A stretch of DNA of 64,000 nt from DATFTE01 sp963840665 (GTDB taxonomy: Bacteria > Acidobacteriota > Terriglobia > Terriglobales > Acidobacteriaceae). The first letter of the stretch is position 1, and every line of letters begins with the position of its first letter. The notes beneath the pieces are model-generated. The model had not been told where the DNA came from. It saw only the letters and a list, made by a program, of their open reading frames with translations, and did not search any database. The translations under genes were made by a program, and so were the position numbers. Shown here piece after piece: positions 27,885 through 36,427 of this stretch. The DNA lies in assembly GCA_963840665.1 (NCBI GenBank), contig CAWIZO010000011.1, forward strand, positions 62,001 to 126,000, written 5' to 3'.

Positions 27885-28008
27885 GTTTTTCGGCCTTCCT
27901 TGACGACGCTTGCCAGAGCATAGGCCGGGGCAAATAACGGCGGGCTCATCTGGAACGAAACTCGTTGGTGACGAGATCCCAAAGTCCCCTCGGCGCGAGC
28001 CGCTTTGT

Positions 28009-28224
28009 TTACATTCGATACTTTGCGCACGATTTCCCTGAGCGCTGTCCTTCACTCTTTGATTCAACGCACATCGCCTGCTCCCACTCCTGCCGCCAAT
28101 CACTGCTACAGTGACCGAGACATCGAAACCCCATCATGCTCGCTCCGCAGAGCGGACAGATCAGGTTCCGTATAGCCGAGATCAAGCTCATGTTGGTGTT
28201 TCTAACTACGGCAAATGAAGCCAT
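28009..28224 (-). CDS. Small zinc-ribbon-like protein (71 aa)
   Basis: The ATG at 28224 follows GGGAGAGACATC. The product has a central cysteine cluster (ICPLCGASMMGFRCLGHC) that resembles a small zinc-binding ribbon, followed by an acidic/aromatic DWRQEWEQ segment. It has no membrane segment. It lies between the EEP hydrolase and the MscS gene on the same strand. Function unknown; it recalls the 30-residue peptide at 24611-24703 in carrying two cysteine pairs. Confidence 0.5.
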   Translation of the reverse strand: MASFAVVRNTNMSLISAIRNLICPLCGASMMGFRCLGHCSSDWRQEWEQAMCVESKSEGQRSGKSCAKYRM

Positions 28225-28282
28225 GATGTCTCTCCCTTTTTTGTGCCGGTTCTTCACCGCCGAATGCACAGAACCTTAAGCG

Positions 28283-28335
28283 GGGGCCGCAGGCGCGTTT
28301 TGGGGGGGCGCCCTATGGACAGGGGCTGCGGCCCC
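28283..28335. repeat. GC-rich stem-loop, possible terminator
   Basis: GGGGCCGCAG (28283-28292) pairs perfectly with CTGCGGCCCC (28326-28335) around a 33-base GC-rich loop with a run of seven G. It lies just downstream of the EEP gene on the minus strand, so a terminator role is possible, but there is no T-run. Confidence 0.45.
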
Positions 28336-28410
28336 TCGCTTCGGATGCAAATTTAATAGCAACTGAATCGCCAAATTCTTTGCTCGGTGAGCATCCGCAT
28401 CCGACAAGGT

Positions 28411-29280
28411 TTATCTAGTCAGAATGAAGGAGATCGGGTAGTGGTCCGACGCTTTGACATTACCGTGCACTTGGCCAGAACTCGGTCGCAGTGGCCCGCG
28501 AATAAAAGCCCAATCAATACGGCGACGACCTGCAAACAGGCCGTGTGCTGGAGTAGTAGGGATGCGAGGGGAGGCCACTGCATCTTCAAATCCAGCCCTG
28601 GCAAGTGTCATCGCTACTGGCTCTCTCGAGGCGTCCAGGTTAAGGTCACCTGCGACGACTACCGGACATCCAGCGTCGCAACGCGTCGCATCCGACAAGA
28701 CTTCCCGCAACTGTGAAATGCGCAGCGCATCACTTCCTCGGCTCTCAAGATGAAGGTTGTAGATCACGAATTGTCTGCCGGCAACGTTGATCTGCGCGAC
28801 CAATGCGACTCTTCCTCCGAGGCGTTCCTGAAACGGTTCGACGTTCGGCAGAAACCAGCGAGGCTGCCAGAAGTGTGACTGTCGAGAGAAGCGGATCAGG
28901 CGCGGCTTTGAAATAGGCCACTTCGATAGGGTCGCTTGGCCGTGGTATGCGGGAGAATCTCTGGATCCCTGGACTAACTCCTGGAATTCGCGGCCGAACA
29001 CGTAGTTCATTTCCAGCTTGCGAGCGATGGTCTCGGCAATATTCAGGCGGTGCGTGCGTCGCGCATTGAAATCCACCTCCTGCAGGATCAAAATGTCAGC
29101 ATTGACGCCAACGAGGAAGTCTGTGACACCTTGCAACTGTTGGCCTCTGTCAATGTTCCAGTCGACAATTTTCAATGACTTTGGAGCCGAGGCGATCCAC
29201 TGACGTGGCGCGAAGTCTCCAGTTACGATGTCTTGAATTTCCATATCTAAACTGTCGCCGTCAGGGCGATCGGTGGACAC
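28411..29280 (-). CDS. Endonuclease/exonuclease/phosphatase (EEP) family hydrolase
   Basis: A 289-residue DNase I-fold metallohydrolase. Motifs in order: DWNIDRGQQL (metal-binding Asn), ILILQEVDFNAR (catalytic Glu), YNLHLESRG, VVVAGDLNLDAS (Asp/Asn pair) and ASDHYPISF (terminal Asp-His). There is no signal peptide, so it acts in the cytoplasm or is exported in another way. Members cleave phosphodiesters of nucleic acids, phospholipids or phosphoinositides. Being last in an operon with a nucleotidyltransferase and a CDP-alcohol transferase makes a lipid or inositol phosphate substrate plausible, by inference. Start is the GTG at 29280, with ATG 29244 as an alternative. Confidence 0.88.
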   Translation of the reverse strand: MSTDRPDGDSLDMEIQDIVTGDFAPRQWIASAPKSLKIVDWNIDRGQQLQGVTDFLVGVNADILILQEVDFNARRTHRLNIAETIARKLEMNYVFGREFQELVQGSRDSPAYHGQATLSKWPISKPRLIRFSRQSHFWQPRWFLPNVEPFQERLGGRVALVAQINVAGRQFVIYNLHLESRGSDALRISQLREVLSDATRCDAGCPVVVAGDLNLDASREPVAMTLARAGFEDAVASPRIPTTPAHGLFAGRRRIDWAFIRGPLRPSSGQVHGNVKASDHYPISFILTR

Positions 29281-29295
29281 GCATACCCGTTCGTA

Positions 29296-31761
29296 CTAGT
29301 TGAGAGAGGTGGAACTTTGTAGCGCTGTCGTCCGGGACGGCGTGAACGACAGATAAGAATAAAACGCGACGATCCAAACCATGTTCGCACCGACCGTCGC
29401 ACCAATCAAAAACCAGTTCATGATGCCGAAAAGGGCAAAAAATAGAATGACGTATGGCAAGAAGCAGCGCCGGATGATGAATTCCGTGTGCCGCCCGAGG
29501 TATAAGAGAGGATTCGAACTCCGGCTATCCGCTTTCTTGTGCCACTCCAGCAGATAGCGTTCAGGCCGCCCGCTGGACAGTTGATGACGCTGGAGCCCTG
29601 TCATCAGAGCGCTCGCGCTCGCGCCGAGAAGCAATACACCGCCCCATGCCAGATAGCTGCGATTGCCTGAACTTCTCACCAGGCCGATCGTCAAGCCCGA
29701 GAAGATGAACAAGTAATAAAGATTGTCGCAAATCGTCTCGAGCCAGCACCCGAAGGCGGATTCCTGCATTTTCAGGCGGGCAACTTCGCCATCGCATCCA
29801 TCAAGTACGCTCGAGAACCAGGAAAGAACCGCCCCCATCAACATATTCCAATATCCTCCAAGAGCCAGGAAGACGCCTGCCGCGAAGCTCACGCCGAGCG
29901 TAAACAGACTGACCATGTTAGGAGTGATCGGCCATGGAATGATTTGGCGACTGATCGGTATGGAAATACGGCGGTTCGTTCTCGCAAAAATACCGTCGGT
30001 GGGCTTGAATAGCCAGCCATCTAATTTCCGTTCAGCCAATTGACGTTCGTGCTCGTTGCTAACCCGCTGCCATTTTTCCTCGGTTATTTCTTCCGACTCC
30101 GTGTAATGAGCCATGCTCAGCCCTGACACGATATCCTCGGCGGAGCTGGCAACTGTGGCGTAACGCCGTGCAAGGTCGCTTGACGCCTTTGAGGACAGCG
30201 AACAGATCCCCACTGTTTCGCCGTCAGTCATGAACGTTAAGGCATCCTCTGTCCCATCCCATTCAGCAACTCGCTTATGCAGTGAAGGGTGGTAGACCCC
30301 GTCGCCGGCGATCAGAACCAGATGTCTACCTGTCTCGGAAGCGAGCTGCGCGATCAGGGACGGAACAGAGTCCTCGCCGAAAGTCACTGCGCACCACTCA
30401 ACACAATCGGGCACACGCCCGGTCTTCAGCAGTTCTTGCCGTACCGGCAGACCCTTTACACGATCAATAACAACGACGATTCGCGCAGCGCCGGCTTTTT
30501 CTGCTCCCAGGATGCTTCGAAGCAGGACCGGTACGGAGCCAACTTTGGGCAGCGGAGATCCGAAGCTCGGATCGTTCGCAAGAACAACGGCCAGGTGAGA
30601 GGAACGGTGCCGCGATTCAGAAGTACTCTGAAGTTCTTCTGAAGAAATCTGTTCGGGTACAACCTGCATAATGTCCTCGTTCCCTTCATTGCTCTTTTCT
30701 CGTTTTGCACGGTTCGACAAGACGATCAGGCAGAGAATTCCCACACCAGTCCAGAATAGGGCGCGCAGTCGACGAGCAAAAGCGAGCGTCAGACCTGCCG
30801 CGGCTGTGAGCCCGAACATTTTCGTAATGAGTATGTTCCCGCCCTCATAGGTTCCGATATTCCCAGGATTGAACGTCCCAGCGATGTTGACCAACTTGGT
30901 CAACGCCTCAATTGCGAGCGAGCCGAACACCGTGAGTTTGGGGCCCATGAGTCGCACAATTAGAAAGACCTCGACGATCGCGGCGGCGTGGCATGCAAAG
31001 TTCAGCAGGAGGCTCGCCCAAAACGCTGTGGGGGTGTGGTGATAGAAGTCAAGAAGGCTGTTCTCGACCGAGTGAATCAGTGCGCGTTTACTGTCGATCA
31101 ACCGCCTGAGATAGCGAATTCGACCTAAGAACTCTCCACTACGCGAAAGCAACGGCCAGCGGTTTCTGACGGCCATCGCACTGAGAAGAACAAAGCCGAG
31201 AAGAAGGCACGCAAAGACAGCCGCATAAAGAATGAGCTTATGAGGCAGAGGCAAGACCATTAAGACCGCGGAGAGCCCGAGGAAGCTCACAATGGCAGCG
31301 CTGACGACGAAGAACGCACGGTCAATCGTCACTGAAGCAATACCGTGTGAGAGTGGAATTCCCGGGCCCAGTAGCGACACGCGAAGACCATCGCCGAACA
31401 ACTGTGCGAGGCCGCCGAACTGCCCGACCGCCTCAGAACTGAGCCGCAAGCCAAGCATGCGCGCAAACGATACCTGATACTTCCCATCGAGCAGGGTAAG
31501 CCGCCAAGCCCAAGTCTTAAGAAGGTGGGTGACTCCACCCCAGGCGATTACCAACGCCAGTCCCCAACCCAAAGCGACCAGACTTGCGAGGAGTTTGGCG
31601 GGCCCGGCCCGGTGGATCAGATGGATGAAGAGCAGAATGCCAAGGATGGCTCCGAGCACACGGAGAGGAAGTCGCGCTCTCGCCAACCTGGTTCTAGACA
31701 AGGGCCACGCTCTCGTGACGCAGTTCGTGGTGGAGATACGGATCGAACACGGCTTCGGCAT
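29296..31761 (-). CDS. Fusion: LPG-synthase-type flippase domain + nucleotidyltransferase-like + CDP-alcohol phosphatidyltransferase
   Basis: Up to 821 residues. About residues 30-350 are a multi-span domain like the membrane part of lysyl-phosphatidylglycerol synthase (SSEAVGQFGGLAQLFGDGLR, AGTFNPGNIGTYEGGN). About 390-580 is a soluble domain with nucleotidyltransferase character (LAVVLANDPSFGSPLPKVGS). From about 600 comes a CDP-alcohol phosphotransferase (ITPNMVSLFTLGV, then DGCDGEVAR with eight residues, G, three residues). The first Asp of the closing DxxxD is Glu here (CWLETICD). The layout after the flippase part recalls bifunctional inositol-1-phosphate cytidylyltransferase/DIPP synthase. 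It should join a CDP-alcohol to a second alcohol and perhaps flip the product. The ATG at 31761 overlaps the previous gene by 68 bp; TTG 31701 is an alternative start. Confidence 0.82.
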   Translation of the reverse strand: MPKPCSIRISTTNCVTRAWPLSRTRLARARLPLRVLGAILGILLFIHLIHRAGPAKLLASLVALGWGLALVIAWGGVTHLLKTWAWRLTLLDGKYQVSFARMLGLRLSSEAVGQFGGLAQLFGDGLRVSLLGPGIPLSHGIASVTIDRAFFVVSAAIVSFLGLSAVLMVLPLPHKLILYAAVFACLLLGFVLLSAMAVRNRWPLLSRSGEFLGRIRYLRRLIDSKRALIHSVENSLLDFYHHTPTAFWASLLLNFACHAAAIVEVFLIVRLMGPKLTVFGSLAIEALTKLVNIAGTFNPGNIGTYEGGNILITKMFGLTAAAGLTLAFARRLRALFWTGVGILCLIVLSNRAKREKSNEGNEDIMQVVPEQISSEELQSTSESRHRSSHLAVVLANDPSFGSPLPKVGSVPVLLRSILGAEKAGAARIVVVIDRVKGLPVRQELLKTGRVPDCVEWCAVTFGEDSVPSLIAQLASETGRHLVLIAGDGVYHPSLHKRVAEWDGTEDALTFMTDGETVGICSLSSKASSDLARRYATVASSAEDIVSGLSMAHYTESEEITEEKWQRVSNEHERQLAERKLDGWLFKPTDGIFARTNRRISIPISRQIIPWPITPNMVSLFTLGVSFAAGVFLALGGYWNMLMGAVLSWFSSVLDGCDGEVARLKMQESAFGCWLETICDNLYYLFIFSGLTIGLVRSSGNRSYLAWGGVLLLGASASALMTGLQRHQLSSGRPERYLLEWHKKADSRSSNPLLYLGRHTEFIIRRCFLPYVILFFALFGIMNWFLIGATVGANMVWIVAFYSYLSFTPSRTTALQSSTSLN

Positions 31762-32452
31762 GTGCTAACGCCTGCGGTGTGTCTAGGTCCTGCCATCGTC
31801 TATCGCCGATCTCAAGGGCGCGCAGGCGCCCTTCCGCGATCAGTTGCCGCATGCCGTCGGAAAGAGAGCAGTTGCCGTCTTTGGTTGCAAGTTCGAGGCG
31901 GTCAAACACTGCGGGACTACAAAGGAACATTCCAGTATCTAGGGCGTCGTAGAGAGCGATCTCCTTGCCAATGTCCACAATCCGGTCGCCATTCCTGAGG
32001 ACTTTCGTGGCATCGTCCAGGTCAAAGATGCGGTCGATATTGGGGTCTACGGCAAGAATCACTTCGTCGGGCGCGAGTGGTTGCTGAATGAGTGTCTCGG
32101 CCGTTTCCGATTCGAAGAGATGATCCGCCATGAGCAGCAAGAAATTTTCGCGGATTTCGTTCCTGGCTTTTAGAGCGGAGACACCGTTAGCTTTGTGGTA
32201 GTCCGGATTCTCGACAAAGGTTACAGACACATCAAGCGAGCGGCCTTCAAACCAGTCGCGGATCAAGTCCGAGCGATAGCCCACGACAATCACGAACCTC
32301 TCGATGCCGGCCCGGTGCGCGCGTTGAACGATGTGCTCGATGATCGGTTTGCCGCGAAAGTCAACTAAAGGTTTTGGAAGACCGCCGGAGATCGTCCTGA
32401 TTCGGGTTCCGTTACCGGCAGCGAGAATGAGACATTGTTTTACTTTTTTCAT
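31694..32452 (-). CDS. Nucleotidyltransferase (sugar/inositol-phosphate type)
   Basis: A 252-residue GT-A fold NTP transferase. The signature CLILAAGNGTRI is followed by GLPKPLVDFRGKPIIEHIV (catalytic Lys), VVGYRSDLI, the metal-binding Asp in LLLMADHLFES and WQDLDTPQALAHAE at the end. Similar enzymes make CDP-inositol, CDP-choline or NDP-sugars. The next gene contains a CDP-alcohol transferase domain, so a CTP-dependent inositol- or glycerol-phosphate cytidylyltransferase is the best guess. AAGGTG precedes the ATG at 32452. It lies 45 bp after the TonB-type receptor gene and overlaps the next gene. Confidence 0.87.
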   Translation of the reverse strand: MKKVKQCLILAAGNGTRIRTISGGLPKPLVDFRGKPIIEHIVQRAHRAGIERFVIVVGYRSDLIRDWFEGRSLDVSVTFVENPDYHKANGVSALKARNEIRENFLLLMADHLFESETAETLIQQPLAPDEVILAVDPNIDRIFDLDDATKVLRNGDRIVDIGKEIALYDALDTGMFLCSPAVFDRLELATKDGNCSLSDGMRQLIAEGRLRALEIGDRRWQDLDTPQALAHAEAVFDPYLHHELRHESVALV

Positions 32453-32497
32453 AGAACACCTTCACATCGAGCCGGGAAAGACCTGTGCGGTCCGGCT

Positions 32498-34948
32498 CTA
32501 AAATCCGAAAACTAACTTCCCTCTGAAAGTGCGAACTGCACTGTTCAGAAATTGCCCAAAGCGGTAGCTGTCCAAATCGTTCTGCACATCGCGATAGTTG
32601 GCGTGATTGAACACGTTGAACGCTCCAAACCCCACCTTCACCGTGTGTTCCTTGCCGTGAAAGCGCATCCCAAACTCCTTAAGCACCTGAAGATCGAACG
32701 AGTCAAAAGTTGGGAATCGCTCATCATTTCGCGGACCGACGAAATCACGCTTTTCGTTCACCACGGAATACGGAAATCCGGTGTGAATATCCAGGACTGG
32801 CATGAGCATCAGCTTCCAAGGCCCGTTGAGCTCTCCCCACGCCAGGAAGCGGTTCGGCGCATCGAAGGCCAGCGGACCGCGAGAGTTTGGCTGGATCACA
32901 GCCTGCGGGTCGTTTCCGAAAAACTGGTTGAAGTCGTTGAGGTCGCCAGTCGCCTTCGACCGCACATAAGAGGCATTCAGAGTTTGCCGGTGTATCTTGT
33001 ATTGGCCAGTGAGCTGAAACTCGCGATAGAAATCCCTTCCACGACTGGCCAACGACAGCAAGCTGTTCCCGGCAGTTGTTTCGGGATTTATTACCAGGTC
33101 ATCGACGGTGTTTCGCTGTTGATAGGCCACTCGGACGAGAAGGTTGTCTAGTACCTGGCGGTCCAATTCGACATTCCAAGTTTCGCTTCGTGGGTTCTTC
33201 AATCCGCCGGTGATCGCGTTGGAGTATGGGACCGAGGAGGTCAGATTACCCGCCGGATCAAAGCTGAGAATTGTGCGATCCGGAAAGTTGGGGAAGACCG
33301 GGGCATTCAACGGCACCCGATCGTAAAAAAGTCCGGCCCCAGCCTTCAGCAGAGTCCTGCGATCACTTGTCAAAGCAAGCGTCAAGCTGGCGCGCGGGGC
33401 GGCATTCGTCGAACTGGTAATGGAATCGTTGTCGAAGCGCAGGCCGAAATCCAGGGTGAGTCGCGGCCCAAGCGTCCATTGATCTCCGCCAAACCAGGCA
33501 ACCTCATTTTGTTGGATAGAAAAGGTCGTTGGTGAGCCAAAGTTGATTTGTTCGAGTGTCGAACCTGCCGTACCGACGATCGACACTGGCAGGAACTGCT
33601 GACGTCCATCGTATGAGCTGTGAGAGAAATCAAAACCAGCCTTTAGGTCGTGGTTGCCCAGAAAATGTTTTGGGCTGAAATGGTAGATCTCCTGCCATTC
33701 GACTCGACGCGTATCCCGATTTTGCCGATTAAAGAAGCCACCCTCTGTGGTTTCGACCAATAGCTGATACGGAGCTTGGCTGTTGGGAAATGTGTCTGCG
33801 TCAAATTCTTCATAAGCGAACCGCGAGGAAAGTAGGGCACCCGACTCCCCGACATAGCTGTGTTGCGCAGAAATCTGGTCTCCCCGCTGGTGCAAGTTTG
33901 TCGTCGAAGGTTGCGGGTTGAACGAATTCAGCCCAAGGTAGTCAAACTTTTGTGGGAAGACGGCAACCGACAGTGTTGCGGTCTGTCGGTCGTTGATCTT
34001 CAAATCAAATTGGCTGAAGGAGTCAAAGCTCTCGAGTGTGGTGTCACGCTGCAGCGGCGGCAAACTCTCGACCGGCGTACGGACGAAGCGGTATTCCAGA
34101 GACTGCGTGAACGCGAGCCTATCTTTTATCAACGGCCCAGTGATAGTAGTGCGTGGTGTGAACGCTCCAATCCCAACGATGCTCCCATTGCGGTCTCTGG
34201 CTCGCGGCACAAGATTTTGTATGGAGAAGTGAAATTTGTTGAAGTTGCTCGTACGGGTTTCTACGCTTGATACTGCTCCAGTGAATCTTCCGAATTCAGG
34301 GTCGTAAGGATTGGAAATAACCTGAACGGATGAGACCACATCAATCGGCAAGCTGATAGCTTGACCACCGGTTGCTGGGTCGGTGACGTTCGCCGAATTC
34401 ACCAGCCACCCTGTCTGCGTGGCCTGGGCGCCTTTCATGTTGATTCGTCCGTCAGGCCCCCGCACCACTCCGGGGACGAGCGGAAGCAGACTGTCGACCT
34501 TCTCCTCTTGATTCGGAGCCCTTTCCACGACGGATTGATTGATCGTGTTGTGCTGAGCAGACTGGTCGGCGACAAAATCTTCGGTTGCGGTCACGTTTAC
34601 GCTGTTGCTGACAGTTGTCAGGTTCATTTCGAGAGGAACAGTCGAAGACGTGCCTGCAGTCACCTGTACTGCGAGCCCGCCACTCAATCCGAGAGCATTC
34701 GCTTCGATCTGGTAGGCCCCGGGGGGAAGACCATCGATAGCGAATGCTCCCTGTGCGTCCGACTCAGCCTCTTTGTTTATCGGGCCGTGAAGGACGATGC
34801 GAACGCTGGGCAAAACAGCAGGTTCTCCATTAGTGCCCTTCGTGAATACATCCCCTTTTATTGATCCAAGTGCGGGGGACCTGCCTTGAGCGAAACTAAC
34901 GCCCAGGAAGAGCAGGATCGATAACGCGGTACCAGACAACCTTCGCAA
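32498..34948 (-). CDS. TonB-dependent receptor-like outer membrane protein with carboxypeptidase-regulatory domain
   Basis: An 816-residue exported protein. A signal peptide (LSILLFLGVSFAQG) is followed by a carboxypeptidase-regulatory-like domain (about 28-110; DAQGAFAIDGLPPGAYQIEA), a plug-like region (about 125-230; RINMKGAQATQTGWLVNSAN) and a long beta-barrel ending with KLVFGF, whose terminal Phe is typical of outer-membrane barrels. The family takes up large substrates with TonB. The start is the TTG at 34948, supported by AGGAGG 7 bases upstream and by a sigma54-type promoter ending about 26 bases before it. It is the first gene of an operon with a nucleotidyltransferase, a lipid-type transferase fusion and an EEP hydrolase. 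Confidence 0.87.
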   Translation of the reverse strand: MRRLSGTALSILLFLGVSFAQGRSPALGSIKGDVFTKGTNGEPAVLPSVRIVLHGPINKEAESDAQGAFAIDGLPPGAYQIEANALGLSGGLAVQVTAGTSSTVPLEMNLTTVSNSVNVTATEDFVADQSAQHNTINQSVVERAPNQEEKVDSLLPLVPGVVRGPDGRINMKGAQATQTGWLVNSANVTDPATGGQAISLPIDVVSSVQVISNPYDPEFGRFTGAVSSVETRTSNFNKFHFSIQNLVPRARDRNGSIVGIGAFTPRTTITGPLIKDRLAFTQSLEYRFVRTPVESLPPLQRDTTLESFDSFSQFDLKINDRQTATLSVAVFPQKFDYLGLNSFNPQPSTTNLHQRGDQISAQHSYVGESGALLSSRFAYEEFDADTFPNSQAPYQLLVETTEGGFFNRQNRDTRRVEWQEIYHFSPKHFLGNHDLKAGFDFSHSSYDGRQQFLPVSIVGTAGSTLEQINFGSPTTFSIQQNEVAWFGGDQWTLGPRLTLDFGLRFDNDSITSSTNAAPRASLTLALTSDRRTLLKAGAGLFYDRVPLNAPVFPNFPDRTILSFDPAGNLTSSVPYSNAITGGLKNPRSETWNVELDRQVLDNLLVRVAYQQRNTVDDLVINPETTAGNSLLSLASRGRDFYREFQLTGQYKIHRQTLNASYVRSKATGDLNDFNQFFGNDPQAVIQPNSRGPLAFDAPNRFLAWGELNGPWKLMLMPVLDIHTGFPYSVVNEKRDFVGPRNDERFPTFDSFDLQVLKEFGMRFHGKEHTVKVGFGAFNVFNHANYRDVQNDLDSYRFGQFLNSAVRTFRGKLVFGF

Positions 34949-34973
34949 GCCTGTTCCTCCTGATCACTTGAAT

Positions 34974-34989
34974 TGCAATGTGCTGCCCA
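34974..34989 (-). promoter_or_regulatory. Sigma54 (-24/-12) promoter of the TonB-lipid operon
   Basis: The minus strand reads TGGGCAGCACATTGCA: GG and TTGCA in correct phase with the consensus. Predicted start is near 34964, about 16 bases before the TTG start codon and containing its SD. Confidence 0.7.
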
Positions 34990-35079
34990 AACTAAAGGCA
35001 TCCGATACGATTTATTTCAAAACGTTGAGACAATGAGAGATGCAACGAGTTCGAATACAACCCGCGGCGGAATGTGAGA

Positions 35080-35125
35080 TGTCACTCATGTTCGCGCGAC
35101 CGTGACACGTCAAAACTCTGTGACA
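35080..35125. promoter_or_regulatory. Putative enhancer cluster upstream of the TonB-lipid operon
   Basis: TGTCAC (35080-35085) and GTGACA (35102-35107) form an inverted repeat with a 16-bp spacer, and a further TGACA lies at 35121-35125. The pair is centred about 130 bp upstream of the predicted sigma54 start near 34964. Apart from this site and the promoter, the 34949-35246 interval holds nothing recognisable. Confidence 0.5.
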
Positions 35126-35246
35126 GTCATGCAAGCGTTATGAGAAAGGAGTGGCGCGGGGCCGCGCTGCGGGAAGGGATGTGCCGTGCTCTGGTAGAAA
35201 GAGAAGCTCGGGCGAGTGTGAAGTTACGGTGCGGGTTGTTTTCGCG

Positions 35247-36077
35247 TCAATGAGTCGAAGCAATGGCGGTTTCTGGAACGATTGTCCGCGCCTCTTTGCT
35301 CGGACCTGCATTCACGACGTAGTCCCTGTGATCGATGGTGAGAACCTTCTTCCCATACAGCCGTACCTCAACCAGGGTCTGATCCTTCTGCGGAAGCCAG
35401 AACCCATTGATTTTCTGGTACTGCCGCACGAAGTCGGCGCGTTGAATCCAGAAAGACAATTTCTTCGCGGGATGGCCGTCGATCCGTACCACTGAATAAT
35501 CCTCTACATCGATCCAAAGCTTCCCCTCAAACAAATACTTGTCTCTCCGCTTCGGCCGGACTTCCGCAACGAAGCAACGATACGGACCCACCTGCTGCTC
35601 GCCCAACAGGTTTAAGGAATAGTTGTCAGCGGAGATGGCGCTATCATGATGTTCTTTTCCGGCTGCCGTTTCGATCTCGCTCCTGATGAGCGGATTCAGC
35701 GCCATGGTTCGGACCAGGCTCGAGCCAGACTCGGAGGCGACTGTGAATGTCTTTTTGTCAGGCGACAAAAACTCCATGCGTCCGATTTCTTCAGCGTGTA
35801 CTTTCCCCTTGAGATCAACGACCTGATAGGTTCTCAGGACGGTATAGTCGCGCAAAGCGGCCTTTCGCTCCTCGTTATGGGTGGCGAGTTCGGCAAACAC
35901 TCGGCTTTCTGTTACGCCCGGCATCAAAGGCTCGATGGGCGACTCCAAACTCGGTAAGGCCTCACGACTAGTCTGAGCCTTCGCTTCTACGGCGAACATG
36001 GCCATCCCCAACACCGCCGCCACTCCCAATGAAAGTACGAGTTTGATGTGAAATGTTGCTCTATCTCTTCGCCCCAT
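35247..36077 (-). CDS. Exported LolA-like / outer-membrane lipoprotein-sorting-like protein
   Basis: A 276-residue exported protein from the ATG at 36077 (GGAGAGCAGGC upstream). The signal peptide ends near AVEAKAQ. The mature part is beta-rich with VVDLKGKVHAEEIGRMEFLS, KYLFEGKLWIDVEDYSVVRI and INGFWLPQKDQTLVEVRLYG. This pattern is seen in periplasmic LolA-superfamily proteins that bind lipidated or hydrophobic ligands. I cannot assign a more exact family. A TTG at 36167 would give a longer product but places 30 charged residues before the signal peptide, so it is unlikely. The gene lies between the TonB-lipid operon and the divergent MCE operon. Confidence 0.7.
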   Translation of the reverse strand: MGRRDRATFHIKLVLSLGVAAVLGMAMFAVEAKAQTSREALPSLESPIEPLMPGVTESRVFAELATHNEERKAALRDYTVLRTYQVVDLKGKVHAEEIGRMEFLSPDKKTFTVASESGSSLVRTMALNPLIRSEIETAAGKEHHDSAISADNYSLNLLGEQQVGPYRCFVAEVRPKRRDKYLFEGKLWIDVEDYSVVRIDGHPAKKLSFWIQRADFVRQYQKINGFWLPQKDQTLVEVRLYGKKVLTIDHRDYVVNAGPSKEARTIVPETAIASTH

Positions 36078-36105
36078 GCCTGCTCTCCATTTCTCTCCCC
36101 AACCG

Positions 36106-36124
36106 GTGTCACTCAAGTTGACAG
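36106..36124. promoter_or_regulatory. TGTCA-N7-TGACA inverted repeat
   Basis: TGTCA (36107-36111) and TGACA (36119-36123) form an inverted repeat of the same half-site seen near five sigma54 promoters. It lies only 30 bp from the ATG of the minus-strand gene and about 255 bp before a weak plus-strand sigma54 match, so its target is unclear. Confidence 0.4.
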
Positions 36125-36203
36125 AAGCGTCATGGCTGATGACATCAGCACCGCTATCTTTCTGCAACCCTGACTGCAGTGACGATTTCCACGTGCTTTG
36201 CGA

Positions 36204-36219
36204 AGCACTTGTGTTGCCA
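36204..36219 (-). promoter_or_regulatory. Sigma54-like promoter upstream of the LolA-like gene
   Basis: The minus strand reads TGGCAACACAAGTGCT, with GG and GC in phase and GTGC in place of TTGC. Predicted start is near 36194, giving a leader of about 117 bases. No TGTCA cluster was found upstream of it, so support is weaker than for the other units. Confidence 0.45.
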
Positions 36220-36343
36220 ACAGCGAGAACGACCCAGCTGGGCTTGGCACCTGCCTTCTTCCGAGGTTCACTCGGGTGTTTTCAGACGTTCAATTCCTAG
36301 ATGGCAGAAGAAGATAGATGCTGCCCTTCATTGAGCGTCGTTG

Positions 36344-36359
36344 TGGAAGGCTGCATGCA
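36344..36359 (+). promoter_or_regulatory. Weak sigma54-like element before the MCE operon
   Basis: TGGAAGGCTGCATGCA has GG and GC in the correct phase but otherwise matches poorly. It lies about 70 bp before the first MCE-operon gene. Confidence 0.3.
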
Positions 36360-36427
36360 AGCATGCATTGCTGAACGGCTCAGCACGACTCAGGATTGGC
36401 CGGTCAAGCGGGAAACGGGTTCAACGA

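Noticed and set aside
28387..28753. Plus-strand frames opposite the EEP hydrolase gene
   Set aside because: Shadows of a gene with intact catalytic motifs.
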